This document shows, piece after piece, positions 23,342 to 31,283 of a DNA stretch of 64,000 bases; the stretch's first letter is position 1, and the number at the start of each line of letters is the position of its first letter. The DNA lies in the NCBI GenBank assembly GCA_023269675.1, contig JAHFSX010000022.1:1-64000 (forward strand), given 5' to 3'. The translations under genes were made by a program, and so were the position numbers. The DNA is from Verrucomicrobiota bacterium (GTDB taxonomy: Bacteria; Verrucomicrobiota; Kiritimatiellia; RFP12; UBA1067). Below the pieces are notes generated by a model, which saw only the letters and a program-made list of their open reading frames with translations, had not been told where the DNA came from and did no database searches.

Positions 23342-23833
23342 TTACTCCTTTTTCGCGGCCTCGAACACGGGCCAAACCGCATCGGCGAAGGCCTGCAAGC
23401 GGGAGGCGTCCGCCGCCGTGTAAGGGTCGACCTTGTTGCCGACCCCCAAGATCCCCGCGGGACGCGTTCCCTTCCATGTGGGAACATTCATGTGGCGCGC
23501 GACCAGGACGTGGCCATCCGGATAGCCCTTTTTCGTGGGGCGGGTGCAGCCTTCATAGTCGTTGACGATCACCGCTTGGCGTTCCCGAATGCAATCGCCC
23601 CAAATGCCGGTGGCCGCAAGCGGATATTCAAACGGGATCTTTGAGGTCTTGCAGATCGCCATGGCGCTCTTTGACCAGGCCAACATGGTCAACAGGCTCT
23701 CGTCCTCGCTCAGGACCGCCAAATACCCTAACGCGCTGTCCGTGAGCCGGATGGCTTCCTCGACGATTAAGTCGACCAGCGCCTGCCGCCCGAGGTGACG
23801 GTTCGCGTAAACCCGCTGAAGTGGCTCTTCCAT
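23342..23833 (-). CDS. Stand-alone GAF-domain protein
   Basis: The start preceded by AGGAGA gives 163 residues; a longer frame lacks a ribosome site. Almost the entire protein is a GAF sensor domain: ALVDLIVEEAIRLTDSALGY, LLTMLAWSKSAMAIC, IWGDCIRERQAVIVNDYEG, GILGVGNKVDPYTAADASRL and the final VWPVFEAA. GAF domains of this type, with a closing tryptophan motif, usually precede kinase or cyclase domains, but here the domain stands alone. The pocket residues suggest a small ligand, nucleotide or redox cofactor; this cannot be refined. It shares a promoter with the four-cysteine protein and may feed the chemosensory pathway. Confidence 0.85.
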   Translation of the reverse strand: MEEPLQRVYANRHLGRQALVDLIVEEAIRLTDSALGYLAVLSEDESLLTMLAWSKSAMAICKTSKIPFEYPLAATGIWGDCIRERQAVIVNDYEGCTRPTKKGYPDGHVLVARHMNVPTWKGTRPAGILGVGNKVDPYTAADASRLQAFADAVWPVFEAAKKE

Positions 23834-23897
23834 GGTTCGATCTCCTCTGCGCCTGACGCGAACGAAAGGACGCTCAATGACCACAAGTTATGAACTC

Positions 23898-23925
23898 ATT
23901 TTAGAGCGCCGAAGCCAATTGTCAA
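23898..23925 (-). promoter_or_regulatory. Sigma70-type promoter of the GAF / four-Cys operon
   Basis: On the minus strand: -35 TTGACA, a 16-bp spacer, -10 TAAAAT, about 65 bp before the GAF start. Both hexamers are close to consensus. Confidence 0.6.
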
Positions 23926-23935
23926 ACCCCAAGTG

Positions 23936-24232
23936 AGCCTTGGCTGCGGTGCGGGTGTGATTCAACGTCGTTGCATCCACACCCGAAGGAGGATTTAGGA
24001 GTTGGGAGTTGCAATGCCATGGCAGCGAACGTGTTCGTACCCTGCTCGAGAGTCCGTGTTCGTGTCTTCAAAATGAGGTCAAACGTAGTGCCTCAAGAAA
24101 CGGTTGCTCGCGGAAGGGTTCCTCCTTGGCGAACGCCCTGTTTTCAGGGTCTTCCGCGCTTCCAGCTCCTCAATCCTAACTCCTGAATGCTCCTGGGTGC
24201 GACTCAGTTTCAACGAAACTGAATCGCACCCC
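23936..24232 (-). repeat. Dispersed ~300-bp noncoding repeat, copy B (inverted)
   Basis: This is the reverse complement of the element at 9357-9660, with more than 90% identity by eye. Its right-hand hairpin is almost perfect: arms GGGTGCGACTCAGTTTC and GAAACTGAATCGCACCC, one mismatch, 3-nt loop. The left-hand hairpin has GGGTGTG facing CACACCC. It fills most of the 561-bp divergent gap 23834-24394, which holds no gene but carries promoters for both flanking genes. Confidence 0.85.
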
Positions 24233-24265
24233 TGCGGTGCGCGCCCGGTTTTTTTAAGAGGGGGG

Positions 24266-24295
24266 TTGACTCTTTCGTCCCGCTCCTCCCATAAT
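24266..24295 (+). promoter_or_regulatory. Sigma70-type promoter of the beta-strand-repeat gene
   Basis: TTGACT (24266-24271), an 18-bp spacer and CATAAT (24290-24295), 100 bp before the ATG. It begins about 35 bp past the end of repeat copy B. Confidence 0.55.
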
Positions 24296-24394
24296 AAGAA
24301 ATGAGCATGGGGTTCGGCGTGGAGCGTGCCCTGTGAGAATCCAGCGCCTGATTCGGACAAAGACACTGACCGCGAAATCAAGGAGAGTCTCGGC

Positions 24395-26875
24395 ATGAGA
24401 ATACGCGTAATGGGGCCGGCGGCCGCATTCTTGCTGACGGGTTGCCTCTGCTTTTCTGTCCAGACGGCGGACGCCACGACGGCCACCTGGACCAATTTTG
24501 TGGCTGGGACGGCGGTGGCCGATACCTGGACCAACGCCGCGAACTGGAACGCCGCGCAGTACCCGGGACAGGAGGCTGCCAACCAGAACGCCTATCTGAC
24601 CAACCGCGTTGCGGATACCGTCTACAAGGCGGTTGTCGACACGCCGCTGCCCAATACAGTCGGCACCGTGGAGATCAAGAACCTGGGCGCCGGGGGCGAA
24701 GCCTGGGTGATCGTGACCAATACCGTCTTCGCGGCGACGAACCTGCTCATCCGCGCGAATGGGCGGGTGCAGATCGACAGCGGGGGCGTCGTCACCAACC
24801 TGCTGGGCTTCACGATGGACGGCACCAACGGCCAGCTGCTGGTCAACAGCGGAGGCAGCCTGTACGCCTCGAACAACGTCTTCGCCGGTTCCACCAGCGG
24901 CGGCAAGAGCAATGTGCTGAGCCTCGGCGACAGCGCGTTTTTTGCCGTCACCAACGGCTATCTGTACCTCGGCAGCGGCGCGGGCTCGGACGCGAACTGT
25001 CTCCTGGTCCCGGGCAACAACGTCAGGATGCGCACGACGGCCACGTGCGTTCTCGGTTCGGGATCGGCGAACAACACGGCCCTTTTCACCGGCACGAATG
25101 CCATCTGGGAGCTGGGCGGCAATGTGCAGATGCGCGTAGGCCAAAGTACGGGAGCGAGAAGCAACACGCTGACAGTTGCACAGGGAAGCCTGTCGCTAAT
25201 CGGGACAGGCACTTTAAACATCGGGTTGAATGCGGGTGCTTTCTACAACGCGCTGATCGTGACGAATGGTGGCCGGCTTTCTACCTTCGCGACGGTGGGT
25301 GCGGGCTACACCACGTCTAACAACTTGATCCTCGTCACCGGAGCAGGCTCAGTGTGGAACGGCGGCGGCGCCCAAGAGAAATCGGGCGACACCGGAAATT
25401 CAAGCGGAAACCGCCTCGTCGTCGATGACAACGGGACGGTTACGAACGCGAGCGTGCTCGTCGGCACCGGAAACACGATACCTTCCGGTAACAGTCTGTT
25501 CCTCTCCAACGGCGCACAGTGGTATGTGGGATCAGGGACAGGATCAACCGTCGGCAATGCCACCTCGAATAACTCGGCGGTGGTGACCGGACCAACAACC
25601 CTGTGGAACGGCAACGTGCAATCGCTCACGGTCGGCACTGGCGCGACGGGCTTCGGCAATGTGATGCGTATCGAAAATGGCAGTCTTGTGACGAATGTCA
25701 TGGGTATGACGACCGGAGGCAGCGGGGGGAGCAGCAACACCTTGGTCGTAACCGGGGGTGGGCGGTGTGTCCTGTCGATCGGCGGGTCTTACGCGGTCGG
25801 CAGCGGGGCCTCGGGCAACTTCACATTTGTTTCCGGAAAGGGTTCGGTGCTGGGCTCCGCCGGCAGTCTGACCAACGGCAACCTCTTTGTCGGCAGCACG
25901 GGCGCCACCAACAACGTGATGGTCGTGGACGGCGCCTCAAGCCCCGGCTGGGCCCAGCTCTATGTGGGCCGCCTCGGCTTCAGCGTGGGAAACACGTTGA
26001 CCGTCACCAGCAACGGGCATCTCCAGGCGGGATTCGTGCGCGTCGGCCATCAGGGCAGCAACACGTGGAACAACACGTTGCAGGTCATGGACGGAGGCCT
26101 TCTCGAGGTGGGCCAGAGCGGCCTTCAAGTCGGCCAAGCCACCACAGGTCCGGCCGGGAACAACAGCATCACGAACGCTGGCGGCGTGTACCAGTTCACC
26201 TACGCGGCCCCTGGCATCATAACGGCGCCCTCCAGCAACAGCTTCATCTATCTGACCGACGGCACGATCGCGTTCCGCGGCGTCACCACCGTGGATGTGA
26301 AGGGCAACCGGACCGGGACGCTGACCAACATCACCTATTCCGGCAACAACAACGGCTTCAGGCTCAACACCGCGACGAACGCCGCCTCGCCGGACCAGTC
26401 CTACACGTTCGCGAACACCCTCGGCCCCACCAACTACGCGCGGCTGGAACTGCTTAACGGCGCCTTCTACCGGGGCGGCAGCGTGACCATCGGAAGCGGC
26501 GGCACGCTGGCGGTGTCCGGTTCGCCGTCCACGATCACGAACCTGACCATCGCCTCCGGCGGCGCGCTGGAGGTGACCGTCAGCGGCACGAACAGCGCGA
26601 GCCGGCTGAACGCCGTGGGCTCCGTCGCGCTGGGAGGCACGCTGCGGCTCGTCCTTGCCGCGCCGCCGCCGCCCGCGGGCTTCGACTGGACCCTGATCAG
26701 CAAATCGGGCGCCGCCGGCATGACCGGCCAGTTCGCCGGCGGGGTCATCGTGAAGCAGCTATACCAAGGCACCAACTACACGTTCCGGATCGACACCGCG
26801 GGCGGCGACGGAAACGATCTGGTGCTGAGCAGCCTGGGGCGCTCCATAGAAGGCACGGCCCTCCTGGTCTTCTGA
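24395..26875 (+). CDS. Secreted beta-strand-repeat (autotransporter-like passenger) protein
   Basis: The 826-residue protein starts at an ATG preceded by AAGGAGAG. It has an export signal (VMGPAAAFLLTGCLCFSVQTADA); LLTGC could alternatively be a lipobox. The rest is a beta-helix-like array with recurring short phrases: VGSG, SNNTLVV, TNGGRLS, GNTLTVTSNGHLQAG and MRIENGSLV. Asn, Gly, Ser and Thr are abundant and charged residues rare. The C-terminus has the usual end of such proteins (FDWTLISKSG, YTFRIDTAGGDGNDLVLSSL) but no outer-membrane barrel. It finishes with GTALLVF, possibly a short sorting tail. The next gene, a GH16 enzyme, follows at once, so the two may act together at the cell surface. 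Confidence 0.82.
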   Translation: MRIRVMGPAAAFLLTGCLCFSVQTADATTATWTNFVAGTAVADTWTNAANWNAAQYPGQEAANQNAYLTNRVADTVYKAVVDTPLPNTVGTVEIKNLGAGGEAWVIVTNTVFAATNLLIRANGRVQIDSGGVVTNLLGFTMDGTNGQLLVNSGGSLYASNNVFAGSTSGGKSNVLSLGDSAFFAVTNGYLYLGSGAGSDANCLLVPGNNVRMRTTATCVLGSGSANNTALFTGTNAIWELGGNVQMRVGQSTGARSNTLTVAQGSLSLIGTGTLNIGLNAGAFYNALIVTNGGRLSTFATVGAGYTTSNNLILVTGAGSVWNGGGAQEKSGDTGNSSGNRLVVDDNGTVTNASVLVGTGNTIPSGNSLFLSNGAQWYVGSGTGSTVGNATSNNSAVVTGPTTLWNGNVQSLTVGTGATGFGNVMRIENGSLVTNVMGMTTGGSGGSSNTLVVTGGGRCVLSIGGSYAVGSGASGNFTFVSGKGSVLGSAGSLTNGNLFVGSTGATNNVMVVDGASSPGWAQLYVGRLGFSVGNTLTVTSNGHLQAGFVRVGHQGSNTWNNTLQVMDGGLLEVGQSGLQVGQATTGPAGNNSITNAGGVYQFTYAAPGIITAPSSNSFIYLTDGTIAFRGVTTVDVKGNRTGTLTNITYSGNNNGFRLNTATNAASPDQSYTFANTLGPTNYARLELLNGAFYRGGSVTIGSGGTLAVSGSPSTITNLTIASGGALEVTVSGTNSASRLNAVGSVALGGTLRLVLAAPPPPAGFDWTLISKSGAAGMTGQFAGGVIVKQLYQGTNYTFRIDTAGGDGNDLVLSSLGRSIEGTALLVF

Positions 26876-26907
26876 TGAACGGGACAACGGAACGCGAAAG
26901 GGTGAAC

Positions 26908-28803
26908 ATGCTCAGAGAACGTGTGTGGTGCGCGGCCGTGCTGGCTGCTGTCGCCGTGCGCGGGATGGATCTCGTGGCCGGGCTTCCCGCGGGCGCGATT
27001 ACGCCGTCCTCGGCTCAGGTGACGGCGACGCGGAGCGCCGATCCCGCCGCGCCCGGCATCGCGGTGGCGATGGCGCAGGGCGGCGACCCGTATCCCGGCA
27101 TCACGCTGACGCCGCCGTCCGGTGTTTGGGACCTCTCGGCTTGTGGGCATGTCGCGGCCCGCGTGGTCAACACCGGCGCTGATCCGCTGCGCCTCAGCCT
27201 GCGGGTCGATAACGCCGGACCCTGGAGTGACAATCCTTGGAACTCGGAATGGCGCCAGATCCAGCCGGGCGCGACCGGCACGGTGAGCGTCCTGTTCGGC
27301 TACACGTGGGGCAAGCCCGGCTACGCGCTGCAGCCGCAGGCCGTGGTGCGGATGGTGCTCTTTGCGGGCAAGGCCGACAAGCGGGATCAGTCGTTCCGCG
27401 TGGTCTCGCTTGAAGCCGGCGGTCAACCGGGCGAGAAGCCGCCCGTGGACCCCAACGCGATACGCGTCGCTCCCCCGAAGGGCCTGCTGTTGGGCAGCGG
27501 CGTGTTTGTGGACGCCGCTACGCAGCTCGTCTCGCGCGGCGCGCGGGCCGCCGTCGTCACCGAAGCCGGTCAGACGTCGCTGCGGGTCACCTTTCCGGCG
27601 GGGCGCACGGAGATGTCCCTGCTGTACAGGCCGCCGGTCGGCCGCTGGGATCTGCGCGCATATCTGGAAACGCGCGTGGCGGTGACAAACGAGGGTCGCG
27701 TGCCGGTCGCGCTGCGCGCGCGCCTCGAATGCAACGCGGGACCGACCGCTTGGACCGACCTCTGCGCGCCGCTCGCCCCCGGCGCCGGCGGGGAGATCGT
27801 CGTGCCGTTTGTGCCCGCCGTGCCGTGGACGTGCCTGCCGAGCACGGCAAAGCCCGGGCACATCGACTGCAAGGCGGGCACCGGCACGCGGCTGACCAGC
27901 GACGCCGTCTCCGGCATCGTCATCGCCGCAGGCACGGACAGGGTCGAACGCGTGGTGCGGGTCGTGTCCATCCGCGCCGGCGTGCCGGCCGCGCCCGCGC
28001 TGCCCGAGTGGCTGGGCAAGCGCCCGCCCGTGGCGGGGGCCTGGGCCATGACGTTTGACGACGAATTCGACGGACGCGCGGTCGACACGAACAAATGGAA
28101 CGTGGCCGGGCAGAACTGGTACGACAGGGTCAGCCACTACAGCCGGGACAACGTGATCCTCGGCGACGGCCTGGCGCGCCTGCGTTACGAGAAGAAGCGC
28201 GGCTGGCATAACGACGATCCCGCCTTCAGGCCTTGGGGGCCGACCGCGGTGAGCGGCGAGACCGCCTACGCGACCGGGTTCCTCGACACCGCCGGCAAAT
28301 GGGCGCAGCGGTACGGTTACTTCGAGTCGCGCATGAAGCTGCCCTCAGCGCCCGGCATGTGGCCGGCGTTCTGGATGATGCCGGACCGCGGGGCGGACGT
28401 GTCGCCTGCGGGCGCGCGCCGCTCGACTTCCGACGGCGGCATGGAGTTCGACATCATGGAGCAGCTTTCCCGCTGGGGCGCCTACCGCTACAACATCGCC
28501 ATGCACTGGGACGGCTACGGCAAGGAGCACAAGACCACCGGCACCGGCACCATCTACGTCCAGCCGGACTGGGACGGCTTCCTCACCTGCGGCCTGTTGT
28601 GGCAGCCGGGACTGGCCGTCTACTACTGCAACGGGCGCGAAGTGCTGCGCTGGGAAGACCCGCGCGTCTCGAATGTGCCGTCCCAGCTCATCTTCACGCT
28701 GCCCTGCGGCGGCTGGGACAACAGCGCCGTGGACGACGCGCAGCTGCCCTCCGACTTCGTGATCGACTATGTGCGCGTCTGGCAGCGTCGGGACCTCGAC
28801 TAA
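26908..28803 (+). CDS. Secreted GH16-family glycoside hydrolase
   Basis: I prefer the ATG at 26908 (AAAGGG upstream) to one at 26875 that touches the previous stop; the product is 631 residues. A signal peptide is followed by two beta-sandwich regions (about residues 30-160 and 180-355), both with CBM-like phrases such as ITLTPPSGVWDLSACGHVAA. The catalytic domain begins near residue 375 (WAMTFDDEFDGRAVDTNKW). It contains the GH16 motif EFDIME, with nucleophile Glu513, assisting Asp515 and acid/base Glu518. It ends VIDYVRVWQ, as GH16 enzymes do. Family members cleave beta-glucans, agarose, carrageenan or porphyran; the substrate is not evident, though marine-type galactans are plausible. Confidence 0.92.
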   Translation: MLRERVWCAAVLAAVAVRGMDLVAGLPAGAITPSSAQVTATRSADPAAPGIAVAMAQGGDPYPGITLTPPSGVWDLSACGHVAARVVNTGADPLRLSLRVDNAGPWSDNPWNSEWRQIQPGATGTVSVLFGYTWGKPGYALQPQAVVRMVLFAGKADKRDQSFRVVSLEAGGQPGEKPPVDPNAIRVAPPKGLLLGSGVFVDAATQLVSRGARAAVVTEAGQTSLRVTFPAGRTEMSLLYRPPVGRWDLRAYLETRVAVTNEGRVPVALRARLECNAGPTAWTDLCAPLAPGAGGEIVVPFVPAVPWTCLPSTAKPGHIDCKAGTGTRLTSDAVSGIVIAAGTDRVERVVRVVSIRAGVPAAPALPEWLGKRPPVAGAWAMTFDDEFDGRAVDTNKWNVAGQNWYDRVSHYSRDNVILGDGLARLRYEKKRGWHNDDPAFRPWGPTAVSGETAYATGFLDTAGKWAQRYGYFESRMKLPSAPGMWPAFWMMPDRGADVSPAGARRSTSDGGMEFDIMEQLSRWGAYRYNIAMHWDGYGKEHKTTGTGTIYVQPDWDGFLTCGLLWQPGLAVYYCNGREVLRWEDPRVSNVPSQLIFTLPCGGWDNSAVDDAQLPSDFVIDYVRVWQRRDLD

Positions 28804-28863
28804 ACGTTCAACGTCTCAAGCGCTTTCAAACACTTGGGCGGCGAGTGCTCCGCGCCGAGCGGA

Positions 28864-30873
28864 CTATTGTTTGGGCCATGTGACTCCCGGCCAGTCGTCG
28901 GTGCGGAAGGGCGCCGCCGGCAGGCCGCTGGCGTTGGTCAGGTTGCACGCCGGGTTGTTGGCCCAGGCGTAGCGCACCGCCACGGGTGCAGGCACCTCCG
29001 GAGAGGAGGCCACCACGGTGGCTCCATCCAGGCGCGCCGCGGCCCACTTGAAGCGCCGGTCACTGCCTGCGACCGTGAAGCCCGTCAGCGCTTGGCCGTC
29101 CGCGGCCGCCAGTCCTTCCGCCTCGTCGAAGAAGATGCGGACCGCGCCGCCTTCGACCGTCTGGCTGCGGTAGCGCGGGCCGGAGCAGGCGACCGGCCGG
29201 CGGTAGACCCGGGCCTCGGCCAACAGCGCCAGACGCCGGCCGACCTCCTGCTTGTTCAGCGGGTGGACGTTCTCGGCCTCGCCGATGTCGATGGTGACCG
29301 CCAGGGCGCAGCCCGGGACAGCGCGCGCGGCCAGCGCCTGCGCCTCGCGCAATTCGGCCCAGGCGGAGGTCTCCGGCCGCGTGCCGCGGCCCATGTGGTT
29401 GGGCAGCTGCACGATCAGGAACGGCGTGTCGCCTTGCGCGAAACGCCCGCGCCAGTCGCTGATCAGCGCCGGCAAGAGGGTGCGGTACTGCCAGGCCGCG
29501 TCGGTGTTGCTCTCGCCCTGATACCAGAGGGTGCCGGTGAGGGTCAGCGGCAGCAGCGGCGCGATCATGCCGTTATACAGCGAGGTGATGCCCGGCACCC
29601 GGTCGAAACGGGCCGGCATCGGCGGGGCACCCGCGAGGGCGGTGCCCAGACGCACCTTCCACGCGCCGGCGAGCGGCACGGGCGGCTGGCCCTCTGGGGT
29701 CATCGCCAGCTCCTCCGCACGGCCGGTCAGGCCGCATTCGCCCTCCAGGCAGACCAAGCGCACGGCGACCGTGTTCCGGCCGGCCCTCAGCAGCCCGGCC
29801 GGCACGCGCTGCTTGCGGAACCAGTTGATCGACTCGCTGTCGCCGATGCTGCGGCCGTTGACCCACGCCGCGTTCATATCCTTGACCCGGATCAGGTTGA
29901 GCATCCCGCCCTTGCCGGCCGCCTCTGCCGGCAGGTCAAAGTCGCGGCGCAGCCACACCGTGCCCGTGAAGTTCATGGGCACAGCCTTGGATTCTTTGAG
30001 TTTGGCCGGCAGGCGGACATCGCTCCAGCCGTCGGCCGTGGCGGTGCCGGGGACGGCCCAAGGCGCGGGTTCGCCGGCCGAACCGGGGTCGTTGGCCCGG
30101 TACCACTCGCGCACCCGCGTGTCGTAGTCTTTGCCGGTGCGCGTCTGCTCTTCGCGGCTGCGGACGACCAGCTCATGGAAGTTGGCTGCCCCGGCAGCGA
30201 AATCCGGCAGGGTGGAGAGCGCCTCGGCGCTGACCCAGCATTCGGCGCGCGTCCCGCCATACGAACTGTTGACGAGCCCGATGGGCACCTGAAGGTCCCG
30301 GTGCAGTTGCCGGGCGAAGAAATAGCCGGCCGCCGTGAAGGTGCCCACCGTTTCCGGGGCGCATACCTGCCATTTGGTCGCGCCGAGCGAGGACTGCGGC
30401 TCGCCGGCGATCAACCGTCCGGCCGCCAGATGGCGGATGCGCGGCCAGTGGGCGGCGGCCTTCTCCGCCGCCGCGTCTTTGGCTCCGGCGACCGGAAACT
30501 CCATGTTCGACTGGCCGGAGCACAGCCACACGTCCCCGACCAGCACGTCGATGGACTGGCTGCGGTGTTGACCTGCCGTTACCTCCAGCAGGTGCGGGCC
30601 GCCGGCCGGCAGCGGCCCGAGACGCACCTGCCAGCGGCCGTCCTTCCCGGCGACGGTGGTTGCGGCGGCGGTCGCCGGCAGGCCGGGGCCGCGGAGCGTC
30701 ACGGTCACGGTTGTTCCCGAATCAGCCCAGCCCCACACCGCGGCCGGCCGGTCCCGTTGCAGCACGGCGTGGTCCCCGAACAGCGGGGACAGCAGGGGCT
30801 TGGCCGCTGCCGGGTCGGCGGCGTATCCGGCGGCGGCGCAGAAGAACAGGCAAACAAGGTGGCTGAGTTTCAA
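28864..30873 (-). CDS. Secreted sialate O-acetylesterase-type SGNH hydrolase
   Basis: I place the start at a TTG preceded by AAAGGG, which makes a clean signal peptide (LKLSHLVCLFFCAAAGYAA) and a 669-residue product. The upstream in-frame GTG has no ribosome site. Family hallmarks are LLSPLFGDHAVLQRDRP at the mature N-terminus, the nucleophile block CSGQSNMEFPV (Ser122), LVNSSYGGTRAECW and WYQGESNT. A galactose-binding-like insert sits near residues 290-400, and VQLPNHMGRG appears in the second half of the split catalytic domain. Such enzymes remove O-acetyl groups from sialic acids or other decorated glycans. It is convergent with the GH16 gene (60 bp apart) and has a distinctive promoter. 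Confidence 0.9.
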   Translation of the reverse strand: MKLSHLVCLFFCAAAGYAADPAAAKPLLSPLFGDHAVLQRDRPAAVWGWADSGTTVTVTLRGPGLPATAAATTVAGKDGRWQVRLGPLPAGGPHLLEVTAGQHRSQSIDVLVGDVWLCSGQSNMEFPVAGAKDAAAEKAAAHWPRIRHLAAGRLIAGEPQSSLGATKWQVCAPETVGTFTAAGYFFARQLHRDLQVPIGLVNSSYGGTRAECWVSAEALSTLPDFAAGAANFHELVVRSREEQTRTGKDYDTRVREWYRANDPGSAGEPAPWAVPGTATADGWSDVRLPAKLKESKAVPMNFTGTVWLRRDFDLPAEAAGKGGMLNLIRVKDMNAAWVNGRSIGDSESINWFRKQRVPAGLLRAGRNTVAVRLVCLEGECGLTGRAEELAMTPEGQPPVPLAGAWKVRLGTALAGAPPMPARFDRVPGITSLYNGMIAPLLPLTLTGTLWYQGESNTDAAWQYRTLLPALISDWRGRFAQGDTPFLIVQLPNHMGRGTRPETSAWAELREAQALAARAVPGCALAVTIDIGEAENVHPLNKQEVGRRLALLAEARVYRRPVACSGPRYRSQTVEGGAVRIFFDEAEGLAAADGQALTGFTVAGSDRRFKWAAARLDGATVVASSPEVPAPVAVRYAWANNPACNLTNASGLPAAPFRTDDWPGVTWPKQ

Positions 30874-30978
30874 GACAGGGTTCCCTTTATTAAAAAAGTG
30901 GGGGCGAGGGGCTTGGATCCGCACACAGGAAGCCGTCAGACCGCAACCGGGCAGGGGGCCCCGCGCTTGACTGCGGTG

Positions 30979-31007
30979 AAATTAGCACAGCCCATAAGCC
31001 TGTTCAA
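30979..31007 (-). promoter_or_regulatory. Promoter with conserved spacer (copy 2)
   Basis: On the minus strand: -35 TTGAAC, the 17-bp spacer AGGCTTATGGGCTGTGC, -10 TAATTT, 105 bp before the TTG start of the esterase gene. Spacer and flanks match the promoter at 6277-6305 in all but a few positions. The divergent gap 30874-31283 contains no gene. Confidence 0.6.
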
Positions 31008-31186
31008 GATGGAACTGGCAGCAGGGGCATGGCCCTGATTACGCCGCGATCCCGCAGATCGGGGCCATTAACCCTTCGACACTGAGGCTCCGAGGATCGT
31101 CTCCAACTACGCGCTCTGATAGCCAGCGCACCCCGGAAACAGGGGCCCGAAAAACTGGTTTTTTGCGCTGCCGCAGAAAAAAACGC

Positions 31187-31216
31187 TTGAGCCTTGACTT
31201 TGGGTGATTCTAGATG
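31187..31216 (+). promoter_or_regulatory. Possible promoter of the giant gene
   Basis: TTGAGC, an 18-bp spacer and TAGATG, about 67 bp before the ATG at 31284. A better -35 match (TTGACT, 31194-31199) has no -10 at normal spacing. An AT-rich run (31229-31240) follows. Assignment is tentative. Confidence 0.3.
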
Positions 31217-31283
31217 AGAGCATGGGTCTAATTTAATAATGGTTTGTGCCGCTGTCAGGTGTTGTCAAAAGAGCGAGGTGGTT

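Noticed and set aside
28834-31038. A 734-codon open frame on the plus strand
   Set aside because: It runs opposite the sialate O-acetylesterase, which has clear catalytic motifs; composition is antisense-like.
31194-31199. TTGACT as the -35 of the giant gene
   Set aside because: No acceptable -10 lies 16-18 bp downstream.
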